DNA of 48,852 nucleotides, from the NCBI GenBank assembly GCA_051453625.1, contig JBOZIK010000001.1:253198707-253247558 (forward strand), given 5' to 3'. The DNA is from Welwitschia mirabilis. Lineage: Eukaryota; Gnetophyta; Gnetopsida; Welwitschiales. The notes below the pieces were generated by a model. It saw only the letters and a list, made by a program, of their open reading frames with translations, had not been told where the DNA came from and did no database searches. Below are positions 23,274-33,074 of the stretch, piece after piece; position 1 is the first letter of the stretch, and every line of letters begins with the position of its first letter. Position numbers and translations under genes: made by a program.

Positions 23274-23412
23274 GACCATGCGCCCATTGGCACGGAAATA
23301 TATCCGTTAAAGACATTAGTTTGAAGACTTCAATGTATCAACGGTTCTTTACTGGTCCAACACCTTCAACACATCTTACAAGGACCTAAACAACTATTTT
23401 TCTTTTGATCTC

Positions 23413-23420
23413 TATAAATA
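23413..23420 (+). promoter_or_regulatory. LTR1 TATA box
   Basis: TATAAATA in the context TCTCTATAAATA, conserved in LTR2 (25929-25936) and LTR3 (34495-34502) at the same place relative to the ladder. Confidence 0.65.
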
Positions 23421-23484
23421 TTTAATCATTCTTGGTATGGAATACCACTCTGATAGTCAATAGGAAGATATACTATTGTGGAAT

Positions 23485-23584
23485 NNNNNNNNNNNNNNNN
23501 NNNNNNNNNNNNNNNNNNNNNNNNNNNNNNNNNNNNNNNNNNNNNNNNNNNNNNNNNNNNNNNNNNNNNNNNNNNNNNNNNNNN
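23485..23584. other. Assembly gap (100 N)
   Basis: Exactly 100 N, which looks like a placeholder for an unknown length. Left of it is LTR1 sequence, right of it internal sequence upstream of the accessory ORF, so at least the second half of LTR1 and possibly a full gag-pol are absent. Confidence 0.9.
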
Positions 23585-23666
23585 GGAGTTCTAACCGCTG
23601 CCCAAGACATTTTCTCTTGGAAACCGTGTCGTTCTGAGATCTGCAACGGTCATATTTCTTTAGGTC

Positions 23667-24035
23667 TGACGTCCCACTTTTTTGTACCGGACGTCCTGGT
23701 TATAAAGTTTAATTTCTGGGTTAGATCCGGACGTCCCATTTTCAAGTTCGGATGTCCCCATATATTTTATCTGCGTTCAAGTCCAGACGTCTCGTCTTGC
23801 AGGTCGGACGTCCCCGTATATTCTGACCGCATTCCAGTTCGGATGTCCCAGGTAACAGGTCAGATGTCCCAGTATATTTTGGTCGCATTCTAGTTCGGAC
23901 GTCCCATGTAACAGGTCGGACATCCCAGTATATTCTGGCCACATTAACTCCGAACATCCCCAGCAATAGGTTGGATGTCCCCATATGTTCGGCTATATAC
24001 AAGGGAGGACGTTTCGGATTTAGGATCGGACATCC
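23667..24035 (+). promoter_or_regulatory. GGACGTCC ladder upstream of accessory ORF copy 1 (7 pairs)
   Basis: Motif starts at 23667/23689, 23729/23750, 23785/23806, 23841/23862, 23897/23918, 23952/23973 and 24007/24028. Pair spacing is 21-22 bp and pair-to-pair period 55-56 bp after the first pair. Between motifs the sequence also repeats (AGTATATTCTGGCC, ATGTAACAGGTC). This is the same geometry as in the LTRs, but with more units and different linker sequence. It ends about 85 bp before the homologous part of the accessory ORF. Confidence 0.8.
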
Positions 24036-24118
24036 CGGGTGGCACAACTTCTGATTTGCACATGGAAAAGTACGCTGTTACTTCATTCTTTGAACATCAT
24101 TGAAAGTCGTCATTTTCC

Positions 24119-24982
24119 CAACACAAGGGCCTCAAGTGAAATGGTACATTTATTCTACTATACTGGCACTTTTGATTTTACTTCATGGACAATAAGGACC
24201 AAAGTGTATTGTAGATCTGTAGAAGTAGATTTGGAAGATATCTTTCTTGTGACGGGGTACCCAAATGACGGATTTTTTAGAAAAATTACTTCAGTCGGTT
24301 CTTTACAAGAGGTAGTTTCCAAAGAAGTGTTAGCTACAAAACTATGTGGGCAAAATGTGCATTGGAGGGCCAACACTCCAACAAATTAGCTTCAGCCGTT
24401 TTACAGAGTTCTCTTTCAGATTTCCACTCATAACTTAGTACCCAAGCTAGGTCATAAAGATGAGGTATTTCCCTTGTGTGCATACATTTTATTCTGTCTG
24501 GGCATTGGCGTGAAAATCAGTTTGTGCAAATTTATCTTGTTTTACATTAGTCAGTCCTTTATAGCATGTTACTCCAATTTACCATTTGGTGGTCTTAGCA
24601 CTGCTATACTAGAGAATCATCAATTTACTATTCAGAAGGATGAGGAAGTAGTTAAAGTTCTAAACCCACTTGGGCTACACTTACTTAAGAAGATGAACAT
24701 TTTTTTTGACATTGTTGGCCCTGTGCCTTCACCAAAGAAGAAACAACGAGTTGAAGAAGGCATTAGCACTGGACTAGTCTCTAGTGAAGACTTCTTGCCA
24801 TGACCGAAGTGAAAGACATTGTACTCAGAGCACAGGCCAGAGCAGATAGGCTTCATAAGAAAATCAATCGTATTTTGTTTGGTCTCTTAGTATATGGCCT
24901 TGATATACCTGTCAGTTTAGAAGAGGAGGTGGCACAAGGAGATCAGCTAGCAACAACACCTTCTGAAGCTTCTTCTGACTAA
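24119..24982 (+). pseudogene. Accessory ORF copy 1 (putative plant transposon protein)
   Basis: Homologous to copy 2 from ACAAGGGCCTCA onward. It encodes VDLEDIFLVTGYP, then a region with THNLVPKLGHKDEVFPLCAYI (about 24427-24488) and the CKFILFYI and NLPFGGL blocks. This order (H-N-L-x-P-K-x-G-H-x-D-E-V, then a hydrophobic helix, then L-P-F-G) is what I know from the plant-transposon-protein domain carried by various plant TEs. After it come a basic patch (SPKKKQRVEE, NLS-like) and a helical, acidic tail ending at the TAA of 24980-24982. A TAG near 24387 and a frameshift near 24800 break it. The 5' part present in copy 2 (PKRKIDFDSF...) is replaced here by unrelated sequence. Confidence 0.7.
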
Positions 24983-25423
24983 ATATCTCCTGCTTCTTCT
25001 TTTGTGTCCTTCACTTTCTACTTACTCTAACTTCAAAATTCATCTTTTGTACTCTTCTCCTCAACTATACTAACATTTTGTACTCTATCTATTAATATCA
25101 AACTCTATTATTTCATCTCTATGTCTACACTTGTTTTTCACTGATGACAAGGGGGGAGAAAATATGAGCCTATAATACTCAAATTGGCATTTATCTTTTT
25201 CAAATATAATACTTTACTTTTGATGAATGATGCTGCATGTCCATATATTGGGAGATTAATATCTAATAAACAAAAACTAGATAAAGTGTAAAATGCAGGA
25301 ACTTCCCATCCAATCATGGGGGAGAGCTTAATTTCAGGGGGAGCACAACAAGCTGATATCATCCTTTTGGATCCCTGATTTCTTTCACTCATAAGTTTGT
25401 CATCATTGAAAAGAGGGAGATTG
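24983..25423 (+). promoter_or_regulatory. 3' untranslated region with four polypurine tracts
   Basis: Between the accessory ORF stop and LTR2 lie AAGGGGGGAGAAAA (25149-25162), GGGGGAGAG (25318-25326), GGGGGAG (25337-25343) and AAAAGAGGGAGA (25411-25422). The last abuts the LTR and is the likely plus-strand primer. Multiple polypurine tracts before the 3' LTR are a reported trait of Sireviruses. The same set occurs before LTR3 (32778-32791, 32946-32953, about 32964-32970). Confidence 0.7.
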
Positions 25424-26462
25424 GTGGAGAACGTGTTTCAATGATGAGTTTAGACATGAAATCAGAAAATAATCAATCCGAAGTGAACTGAGCTTTCACC
25501 TATATTGGGATGTCCACCTTGTGCAATTGGGACGTCTGACCTCGTGCTCAGTTTTCTCTACGGGGACATCCGCTCTTTGAAACAGAGACGTCTGCATCTG
25601 TATTTAGTGACTTATATTGGAACGTCTGCCCTAAGAGGTTGGGACGTCCGACTCTGTATTTGGTCACTTGTATTAGGACGGCCGCCCTGTAAAACCGGGA
25701 CGTCTGGATCTATATTTGGTTTATCAGAAATCAGAAGATTAAAACTAGGATGTCCGAGAGTCATCGATGGTACGTCTGGCCATGCGCCCATTGGCGCGGA
25801 AATATATTCATTAAAGATGCCGGTTTGTAGGCCTCAATGCATCAACGGTTCTTTACTGGCTGGACACGTCTTTCAATATCTATAGCACATCTTATGAAGA
25901 CCTAAACAGCTATTTTTCTTTAGATCTCTATAAATATGTAATCATTCTTGGTATGGAATACCACTCTGATAGTCAATAGGAAGATATACTATTGTGGAAT
26001 CACTTTGTGCTGAACTTGTATCATTCCAATCTTCTGTTATTCACTGAGAAATATTTCTTTTTTAGAAGATCTATTGTTTTGTATTCAAAGCTGATGTACT
26101 ATGCTAATAGCTAGGCACTATACTATCAGACAAATCTATTTTGTAAACACTCTCTAAGAAGCTCAAGGAGTTGAGCTTGGCGTGAAGGCTGGTAAAAGCT
26201 TCCTGTGAGAGGAACTGTTGTATGTATGCTTTGGGGATAAGGAAAGCAGGAGGCTGATAGCAGTTGTTGCCCTCGAGAGTGGAGTAGGCTTGGCTGAACC
26301 ACTATAAAATCCCGGTGCACTTAATTGTCATCTTATTATCTTGCAATTTAGTTATTAGTCTCATCATTTATTTTATTAATCTCATTTTTTGAAATACTAA
26401 AACTATGAAATTTGTATAATACCCTACTCATTCCCCTTGTAGGGTGCCTCAAGATCCTAACA
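25424..26462 (+). repeat. LTR2 of composite B (complete, 1039 bp)
   Basis: Starts TGGTGGAGAACG just after a polypurine tract, and ends AAGATCCTAACA just before a primer-binding site, so it works structurally as a 3' LTR to the left and a 5' LTR to the right. It has five palindrome pairs and the TATA box at 25929-25936. Late in the LTR is a block (GTGGAGTAGGC with CCACTATAAAAT) also found in the inverted LTR at the window end. Confidence 0.9.
25508..25777 (+). promoter_or_regulatory. GGACGTCC palindrome ladder in LTR2 (5 pairs)
   Basis: Motif starts at 25508, 25530, 25564, 25586, 25620, 25642, 25676, 25698, 25748 and 25770. Steps: 22, 34, 22, 34, 22, 34, 22, 50, 22. This is the most regular copy, with one 56 bp unit more than LTR1 and LTR3. 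The final pair after the 50 bp step has the same offset in all three LTRs. Confidence 0.85.
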
Positions 26463-26464
26463 AT

Positions 26465-26480
26465 TGGTATTAGAGCCTGG
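26465..26480 (+). other. Primer-binding site of element B
   Basis: TGGTATTAGAGCCTGG, two bases after the LTR2 end. It matches the initiator-tRNA-Met complement used by plant copia elements (usual TGGTATCAGAGC) with one difference. Confidence 0.9.
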
Positions 26481-26527
26481 TTCTCTAGATCTGCACCTTT
26501 TATTGTGTTAGTGTAGGTACAAATTTC

Positions 26528-28075
26528 ATGGCTTCCTCAAGTTTTTCAAGGTATCCAAAGGGTCAAGCTGTGTCCAAACACCCCTTCTTCAATGGTAGCA
26601 ACTATGCTCATTGGAGATCCAAAATGAGTATCTTCCTAACCTCCCTAAATCTTGATATTTGGGCTTTAGTGGAGCATAGTTATGCACCTCCAACAGAAAT
26701 TGACTCGAATTGGAATGTGGTGCCAAAACCTAGAGACAAAGGGGACTCAGATGATAAGAAAATAGTCCAGATTAACGGTCAGGCAATGAATGCTATCATC
26801 TGCGCCTTGTCCATCGAAGAATACATCAAAGTAGTTTAGTGCTCCACTACAAAAGACATGTGGGACACATTGAAGGTAGCTCATGAAGTAACAAATATAG
26901 TTAGAAACTCAAAGCTACAACTTCTAGCCACCAAATTTGAGAACATTAGAATGGAAGAACTAGAATCTGTGGCAGATTACACTAGGGAAATTAGCAACAT
27001 TGTTAATAGCATGTAGGGACTAGGAGAAAGAGCTGCAGAAAACAGAGTAGTGAGAAAAATTCTAAGTAGCTCGATTACAAAGTTCAGACGAAAGATCACT
27101 GCTATTGAAGAAAGCAAAGACATCGACAAGAAGAGAGTTGAGGAAGAAGTAAAGGGATCTTTAATGGCCTCTGAAGCTACTCTTCTTCCTGAAGAAGAGA
27201 TGCCCAAGAAGAAAATTATCGAAATTATCGCTCTTAAAGTGAGTGATGATCATGAAGAAGAAACATCNNNNNNNNNNCGAAGAAGATGATGGTCTAGCTT
27301 TGCTGACACAAAATTTCAAGAGATTCCTCAAAAAGAAGAAGGAAAGCAGGAACTCAAAGGGAGGATTTTGAAGAACAAATAACAAAGGTCAGAATCCCTT
27401 TTTATCTATTTAGTGTTATGAGTGGAAGGGATTTGGTCATGTTGCATCAGAATGTGCTAATAAGAAAAAGGAAAGAAAGTCCAAATTCAAAGGAAAAAAA
27501 AGCCCTCAAAGCAACATAGGATGATGATTCAGAAGATAAAGCTCAATTGAGTGATGGAGAAACCTTGAACTTTGGACTCGTGGCCATTCTTGATAAGGAG
27601 CATAGTTTAGAACGCATCAGCTCCAATCCATGTAATGAACAAGCTCAGGTATGCTCAAAATTGAAAATGTAATTGATAGTGATTTCGATGATAATGCCAT
27701 TTTTGATGCCTATGAGAAGTTGTATAAAGTCTATCTAGAACTTGGTAAGAAAAATCTGACCTTCAAAAAACAAATTTCAGACCTAGAGTTAAAATTGAAG
27801 GAAGCTAATAAAAAAGTAGAAGAATAATCTACAGATTTGTAGGACTCAAAGGACAATTGAAAGATTGGCTCAAGGGAAGGACAATCTCAACCGACTATTA
27901 GGTATGGAAAGATCAACCCTTGACAAATCCAGGTTAGGTAGTCATTTAGGTAAGTCTCCTATCTTTCATTTTTTTCAACCAAGTATGAAATTACAATCTT
28001 TTTTTGGCAAAGTTAGTTTGAAGTGTTATTATTGCAATAAATATGGGCATATATAATTCTCTTGTCCATACAAAA
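26528..28075 (+). pseudogene. Element B gag
   Basis: Starts MASSSFSRYPKGQAVSKHPF. The FNGSNYAHWRSKM block (usual FDGTNYxxWK) marks a copia capsid; about 26877-27170 is the UBN2-type region (KFENIRMEELESVADYT, then IEESKDIDKKRVEE). Amber stops lie in frame at 26837 and 27014, and a 10 N gap at 27268. A first zinc-knuckle trace is near 27415-27455. A long coiled coil (about 27700-27830: KKQISDLELKLKEANKK) is followed by KDNLNRLLGMERS and a second knuckle CYYCNKYGHI near 28024-28053. Gag with a coiled coil and this C-terminal arrangement is typical of the Sirevirus/Maximus group. Gag packages element RNA in cytoplasmic particles; this copy cannot make a full one. Confidence 0.8.
27268..27277. 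other. Short gap (10 N)
   Basis: Ten N within gag, in an acidic Glu-rich stretch. Reading frame is not reliably kept across it. Confidence 0.9.
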
Positions 28076-30447
28076 AATCCATGTAATTTGGTTATGCAAG
28101 TGACAAGTTTAGCTTTGTTAGCAAGACTATTCCTAAGTCTTTGACTCAAAAAGGGCAAACCACCAAGCAATGGGTGAAAAAGAATACTGTTACATCTCTA
28201 TTTGCTCATGCAGCCTTTAAAGCATAGGAAAGGACAAAATGGTACCTTGACAACGGTTGTTCTAAACACATGACTGGGAACAAGAGCCTTCTCTCTTCTT
28301 TTCAAAAATACGACAGAGGTGAAGTTACATTTGGAGACAACAACAAAGGTCATATTATACGTAAGGACTCTATCACTGTCTAATCACCATCCTGTTATAA
28401 ATGATGTATATTTTGTTGATGGGCTGAAACATAATCTTCTTATTATCTCTCAGATTTGCGATAGAGGTAATATAGTATCTTTTTAGCATGATAAATGCAT
28501 CATTAGAAATGCTGTAACCAACGAAGAAATTCTTACTACTAGATCCAAATGTATGTATGTTCTTGGTGGTGATGATAGAATAAATGAAGGTTATTATATA
28601 GCTCAAACCAATGAAGTTGATTTATGGTATATGAATCTAAGAGATTTAAGAACGGTTTCTTCAAAAGAAATAATTAAAGGTATTCCTAAATTGAATGTGT
28701 CTCAAGGAAAATTTTGTGAAGCATGTGTTAAAGGAAAATTGGTTAGATCTAGCTTTTCAAGCAAAAAGGATACTACTTCAATCAAACCACTAGATCTCAT
28801 TCACATGGACTTAGTAGAACCAATTCAAACAAAGAGTATTGGCGAGAGAAAGTATTTTCTTATTATAGTTGACGACTTTTCCAGATTTTGTTAGGTCTGG
28901 TTTTTATCTCGTAAAGATGAAGCGTTTGATATGTTTGTCAAAGTTTGCAGGAGAATTCAAAAAGAACAAGGGTATTATCTCAAAATCATTAGAACCAATG
29001 GATGAGATGAGTTTGATAATGAGAAATTTGAAAATTTTTGTAGCACTAATGGAATTGGTCATCAATTTGCAGCTCCTCGAATGCCTTGATAAAATGGTGA
29101 GGTGGAAAGAAAAAACAGAGTTCTAATTGAAATGGCTCGAATAATGCTGAGTGAACAATCTTTGCCACATCACTTTTGGGCAGAAGTAGTGAGCATGACA
29201 AGCTACATTTCCAACAGAGTGTTTCTTCGCCCAGGAACCAAGAAAACAACCTATAAACTTTGGTATAGAAAAAGACCAAATATAAGTTACTTTAAAGTTT
29301 TTGGAAGCAACTGTGCAATTCTTAAGGATAAGGGACCTTTAAATAAATTTGTCTCAAAATCAGATGAAGGCATTTTTCTTGGATATTCTTCTACAAGTAA
29401 AGTGTATAGGGTCTTTAATAAAGCTTTAGGTAAGATAGAAGAGTTAGCTCATGTTAAAGTTGATGATTTAAATGTAAGATCTATTGTAGTAGACAGAAAT
29501 GATGACATGGACTCTATATCTGAAATTCCCATCACTAGCCCAACTTATATTGATAACTTATCAACCTCTGAAGAGAGATCGTCAACTTCTAAGAATATTC
29601 AATCTTCAGAAGAGACTCAAACAGTCCATTCCTTGCCTCAAAGAACCAAAAGAGATCATCGTATCGAGGTAGTCATAAGTGATCCCAATCTTGGCACCAC
29701 AACAAGGAGTGGTAAGCACATTAGTTCAAGTTCTCTTTGTTTTTTTCCTACTTTAGAACCTAAAAATTTTCAGGAAGTACAGGAAGATGAAGCTTGGAAG
29801 TTACCGATGCAATGAGCTTTATCAGTTTGGAAGGAACAAACTCTGGAGCTTAGTCTCTCCTTCTCAAGAAAAGCACATCATTGGAACAAAATGGGTCTTC
29901 AAGAGCAAGAGAGACGAAAACTATAACATTGTTCAGAACAAGGCTAGACTGGTTGCTCAAGGGTACAACTAACAAGTTTATAGTGATACAGACTGGGCAG
30001 ATTTTATTGATGACAAGAAAAGCACAAGTGGAGCCTATTTTTACATGGGAAATTGTCTCGTATCTTGGCTGAGCATGAAACAAAACACAACGTCCTTATT
30101 AACAGCAGAGGCTGAATACATAGCTACTAGAGCTTGTTATGCCCAGCTCACTTGAATGAAACAAATGCTAACTGACTTTCGAGTAAGAGTTCAAACGATC
30201 AAGATGTACTGCGATAACACAAGCACTCATCAGTATTACAAAAAATCCTGTGAAACATTCCTGTACCAAGCATATCGATACTAGGCAACACTTCATTAGA
30301 GATCAGGTACAGAATGGTATTGTTGAATTAGAATACATTGATATTGACCATCAAATTGTAGATATCATGACTAAAGTGCTTAATGAAGAACGTTTCATCT
30401 ACCTACGAAAATATCTAGGGATAGGAGCTTGTTCCCCTCAGGTATGA
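28076..30447 (+). pseudogene. Element B pol, with the RT catalytic core deleted
   Basis: Protease entry WYLDNGCSKHMTG at about 28240 has DSG changed to DNG. GAG-pre-integrase follows (DLWYMNLRDL, then FCEACVKGK). The integrase has its first Asp (LIHMDLVEP, about 28797), but the second-Asp block reads RTNG-stop-DEF, while the Glu block GEVERKNR (about 29095) is kept. 29102-29815 is a clean 237-codon stretch of the integrase C-terminal half. RT starts (HIIGTKWVFKSKR, ARLVAQGYN), then at about 29972 jumps straight to RNase H (YSDTDWADFIDDKKSTSG, TAEAEYIA). The whole palm with YVDD is missing. The RNase H tail TKHIDTRQHFIRD is near 30262-30300. The element cannot transpose by itself. Confidence 0.85.
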
Positions 30448-30929
30448 ACTAATCACTAGATCTTTATTTTGTGCGAACATTGTATGTTAACTAGACAAGT
30501 ATCTCTCTCCTAAGATTGTCATCATTTGTCACGCAAAACCTAAATATGTTGTGATCCCGAACGTTCCATCCTGAAGATACTAGACGTTCACGTTCCTTTC
30601 AGATTTTCCTTCGAGTTTTCAAAATTTGGACATCCTGTCTCAATCCATCAGACATTTGCCTTTTTTTGGGTATATATCATACTTTTCTTACCGGGATGTT
30701 CCTCTTCTATCACCCGGACGTCCACTCTTTTTCTCAAGTGCAAATTTTTTATCTTTAAAATTCAGATGTCCTGTTGCTTTATTTTGGATGTCCGTGCTTA
30801 ACGCGGTTGCAAAACTGTGGACGCCCCACACTCCATTTGGGGCAATATAAACCCCTCAAACCTCCTTCTCTATCAATTTTCACCTCAGTCTTTATCTCTT
30901 CTCTCTCTTGCACCTTTTGAGTTTTCACG
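30448..30929 (+). promoter_or_regulatory. Pol-accessory ORF spacer with decayed GGACGTCC ladder
   Basis: Motif variants start at 30559/30582, 30628/30650, 30694/30716 and 30764/30786, with a lone one at 30819. Spacing within pairs is 22-23 bp, between pairs 44-48 bp, wider than in the copy 1 array. A TATA-like AATATAAACC lies at 30845-30854, about 75 bp before the first ATG of the downstream ORF. The layout looks like an internal promoter with its own array; that is inference. Confidence 0.55.
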
Positions 30930-32618
30930 ATGGTAAGAAGCAAGATTGGAGTTTTTCAAAACGAGCAAAGAACTAGTTTCAGAGGAAGATTGATTTATCT
31001 TTCTAGAACACAGAAAATCCTGGTTTGGAGGTTTCAACAAAAGACCAATTCCTCCAAAAAGAAAAATTGATTTTGACTCTTTTAGGTGGGAAATGAAGAT
31101 TGCACACAAATTTGAAGAACAAGGTTGGATGTATGCCTTGGATCCTGATACAAGGGCCTCAGTTAAAATGGTACGCGTATTCTACTGTGATGNNNNNNNN
31201 NNNNNNNNNNNNNNNNNNNNNNNNNNNNNNNNNNNNNNNNNNNNNNNNNNNNNNNNNNNNNNNNNNNNNNNNNNNNNNNNNNNNNNNNNNNNNNNNNNNN
31301 NNNNNNNNNNNNNNNNNNNNNNNNNNNNNNNNNNNNNNNNNNNNNNNNNNNNNNNNNNNNNNNNNNNNNNNNNNNNNNNNNNNNNNNNNNNNNNNNNNNN
31401 NNNNNNNNNNNNNNNNNNNNNNNNNNNNNNNNNNNNNNNNNNNNNNNNNNNNNNNNNNNNNNNNNNNNNNNNNNNNNNNNNNNNNNNNNNNNNNNNNNNN
31501 NNNNNNNNNNNNNNNNNNNNNNNNNNNNNNNNNNNNNNNNNNNNNNNNNNNNNNNNNNNNNNNNNNNNNNNNNNNNNNNNNNNNNNNNNNNNNNNNNNNN
31601 NNNNNNNNNNNNNNNNNNNNNNNNNNNNNNNNNNNNNNNNNNNNNNNNNNNNNNNNNNNNNNNNNNNNNNNNNNNNNNNNNNNNNNNNNNNNNNNNNNNN
31701 NNNNNNNNNNNNNNNNNNNNNNNNNNNNNNNNNNNNNNNNNNNNNNNNNNNNNNNNNNNNNNNNNNNNNNNNNNNNNNNNNNNNNNNNNNNNNNNNNNNN
31801 NNNNNNNNNNNNNNNNNNNNNNNNNNNNNNNNNNNNNNNNNNNNNNNNNNNNNNNNNNNNNNNNNNNNNNNNNNNNNNNNNNNNNNNNNNNNNNNNATGA
31901 AGGATTTTTTTAGAGAAATTACTTCAATCAGTTCTTTACAAGAGGTCGTTTCCAAAGAAGTATTAACTTCGGAACTATGTGAGCAAAATGTGCACCGGAG
32001 GGCCAACATTTCAACAAATCAACTTAAGCCCTTCTATAGAGTCCTCTTTCAAATTTCCACTCATAACCTAGTACCCAAGCTAGGCCATAAAGATGAGGTA
32101 TCTCCCTTGTGTGCATACATTTTATTCTATCTGGGCATTGGTGTAAAAATCAATTTGTGCAAATTTATCATTTTCTACATCAATCAGTTCTTTATAGCAA
32201 GTTACTCTAGTTTACCATTTCGTGGTCTTATCACAGCTATATTAGAGAATCATCAATTTACTATTTAGAAGGATGAGGAACTAGTTTAAGTTCCAAAATC
32301 ATTTGGGCTATAGTCACTCAAAAAGATGAACATTTTTTTGACATCGTTGGCCTTGCACCTCCACCAAAGAAGAAACAACGAGTTGAAAAAGGCACTAGCA
32401 CTGGACTACTTTCTAATGAAGACTTACTTCGTGCCATTACCAAAGTGAAAGACATTGCACTTAGAGCACAGGCCACAGCAAACAGGCTTCATAAGAAAAT
32501 TGATTGTATTCTATTTGGTCTCTCAGCATATGTCCTGGATATACTTGTTAGTTTAGAAGAGGAGGCGACACAAGGAGATCAGCCAGCAACACCACCTTTT
32601 GAAGCTTTTCCTGACTAA
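30930..32618 (+). pseudogene. Accessory ORF copy 2 (putative plant transposon protein)
   Basis: A first ATG at 30930 (MVRSKIGVFQNEQ) is followed by a frameshift; the reading then goes PPKRKIDFDSFRWEMKIAHK and EEQGWMYALDPDTRASVKMV to the gap at 31193. After the gap it runs open to 32266: REITSISSLQEVVSKEVL, THNLVPKLGHKDEVSPLCAY, NLPFRGL-type block. Stops near 32268 and 32288 and a frameshift come before the basic patch (PPKKKQRVEK) and the acidic C-terminus ending at 32618. Similarity to copy 1 is high throughout. The QGW...VRVFY entry fits the start of plant-transposon-protein domains as I remember them. Function in the retroelement is unknown; an envelope-like role has been proposed for ORFs in this position in Sireviruses, without membrane segments being evident here. 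Confidence 0.75.
31193..31896. other. Assembly gap (704 N) in accessory ORF copy 2
   Basis: By alignment with copy 1 (24166-24264), only about 100 bp should be missing between TTCTACTGTGATG and ATGAAGGATTTTTT. The estimated gap is seven times that. Confidence 0.85.
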
Positions 32619-33074
32619 ATATCTCCTTCTTCTTCTTTTGTGTCCTTCACTATGTACTTACTTCAAAGTTCATCTTTTGTACTCTCCTTCTTAATTATAC
32701 TAGCATTTTGTACTCTATCTATTAATATCAAACTTTGTTATTTCATATCTGTATCTACAGTTGTTTTCACTGATGACAAAGGGGAAGAAAATATGAGCCT
32801 ATACTACCTAAATTGGCATTTCTCATTTTGAAATATAATACTTTAATTTTGATGAATGATGTTGCATGTCCATATATTGTAAGATTAATATCTAATAAAC
32901 AGAAACTAGATAAGTGTAAAGTGCAGGAACTTCTCATCCAATTATGGGGGAGAGCTTAATTCCAGGGGGAGCACAGTAAGCTGATATCATCCTTCTAGAA
33001 TCCCGGCTTTCTTTCACGCGGAAGGTGGTCGTCAGTGACAAGAGCACGGAGGGGGGGGGGGGCGGGGGGGGGGG
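32619..33074 (+). promoter_or_regulatory. 3' untranslated region of unit 2 with polypurine tracts and a poly-G run
   Basis: Aligns with 24983-25423 of unit 1, including AAAGGGGAAGAAAA (32778-32791), GGGGGAGA (32946-32953) and AGGGGGAGC (about 32963-32971). At 33047-33074 it ends in an almost pure G run where unit 1 has GAAAAGAGGGAGA. The run touches the N gap and may be an artefact. Confidence 0.65.

Larger units (their letters stand above)
22975..23484 (+). repeat. LTR1 of composite B (5' half, cut by a gap)
   Basis: Begins TGTTGGAGAACATG, aligned along its length with LTR2 and LTR3. It contains four palindrome pairs (23061-23273) and a TATAAATA box at 23413-23420. It breaks off at the N run exactly within CTATTGTGGAAT, where LTR2 continues for about 480 bp. 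The rest of the LTR, its primer site and any gag-pol are not in the assembly. Confidence 0.85.

Noticed and set aside
23667-24035. CRISPR-like look of regularly spaced short palindromes
   Set aside because: The genome is clearly plant, linkers are themselves repeated and no cas gene exists; this is a regulatory or satellite-type array in a retrotransposon.
23742-24047. Minus-strand ORF with repeated GTSD/WDVR peptides
   Set aside because: It is a by-product of the GGACGTCC ladder read as codons, with no start context or domain.
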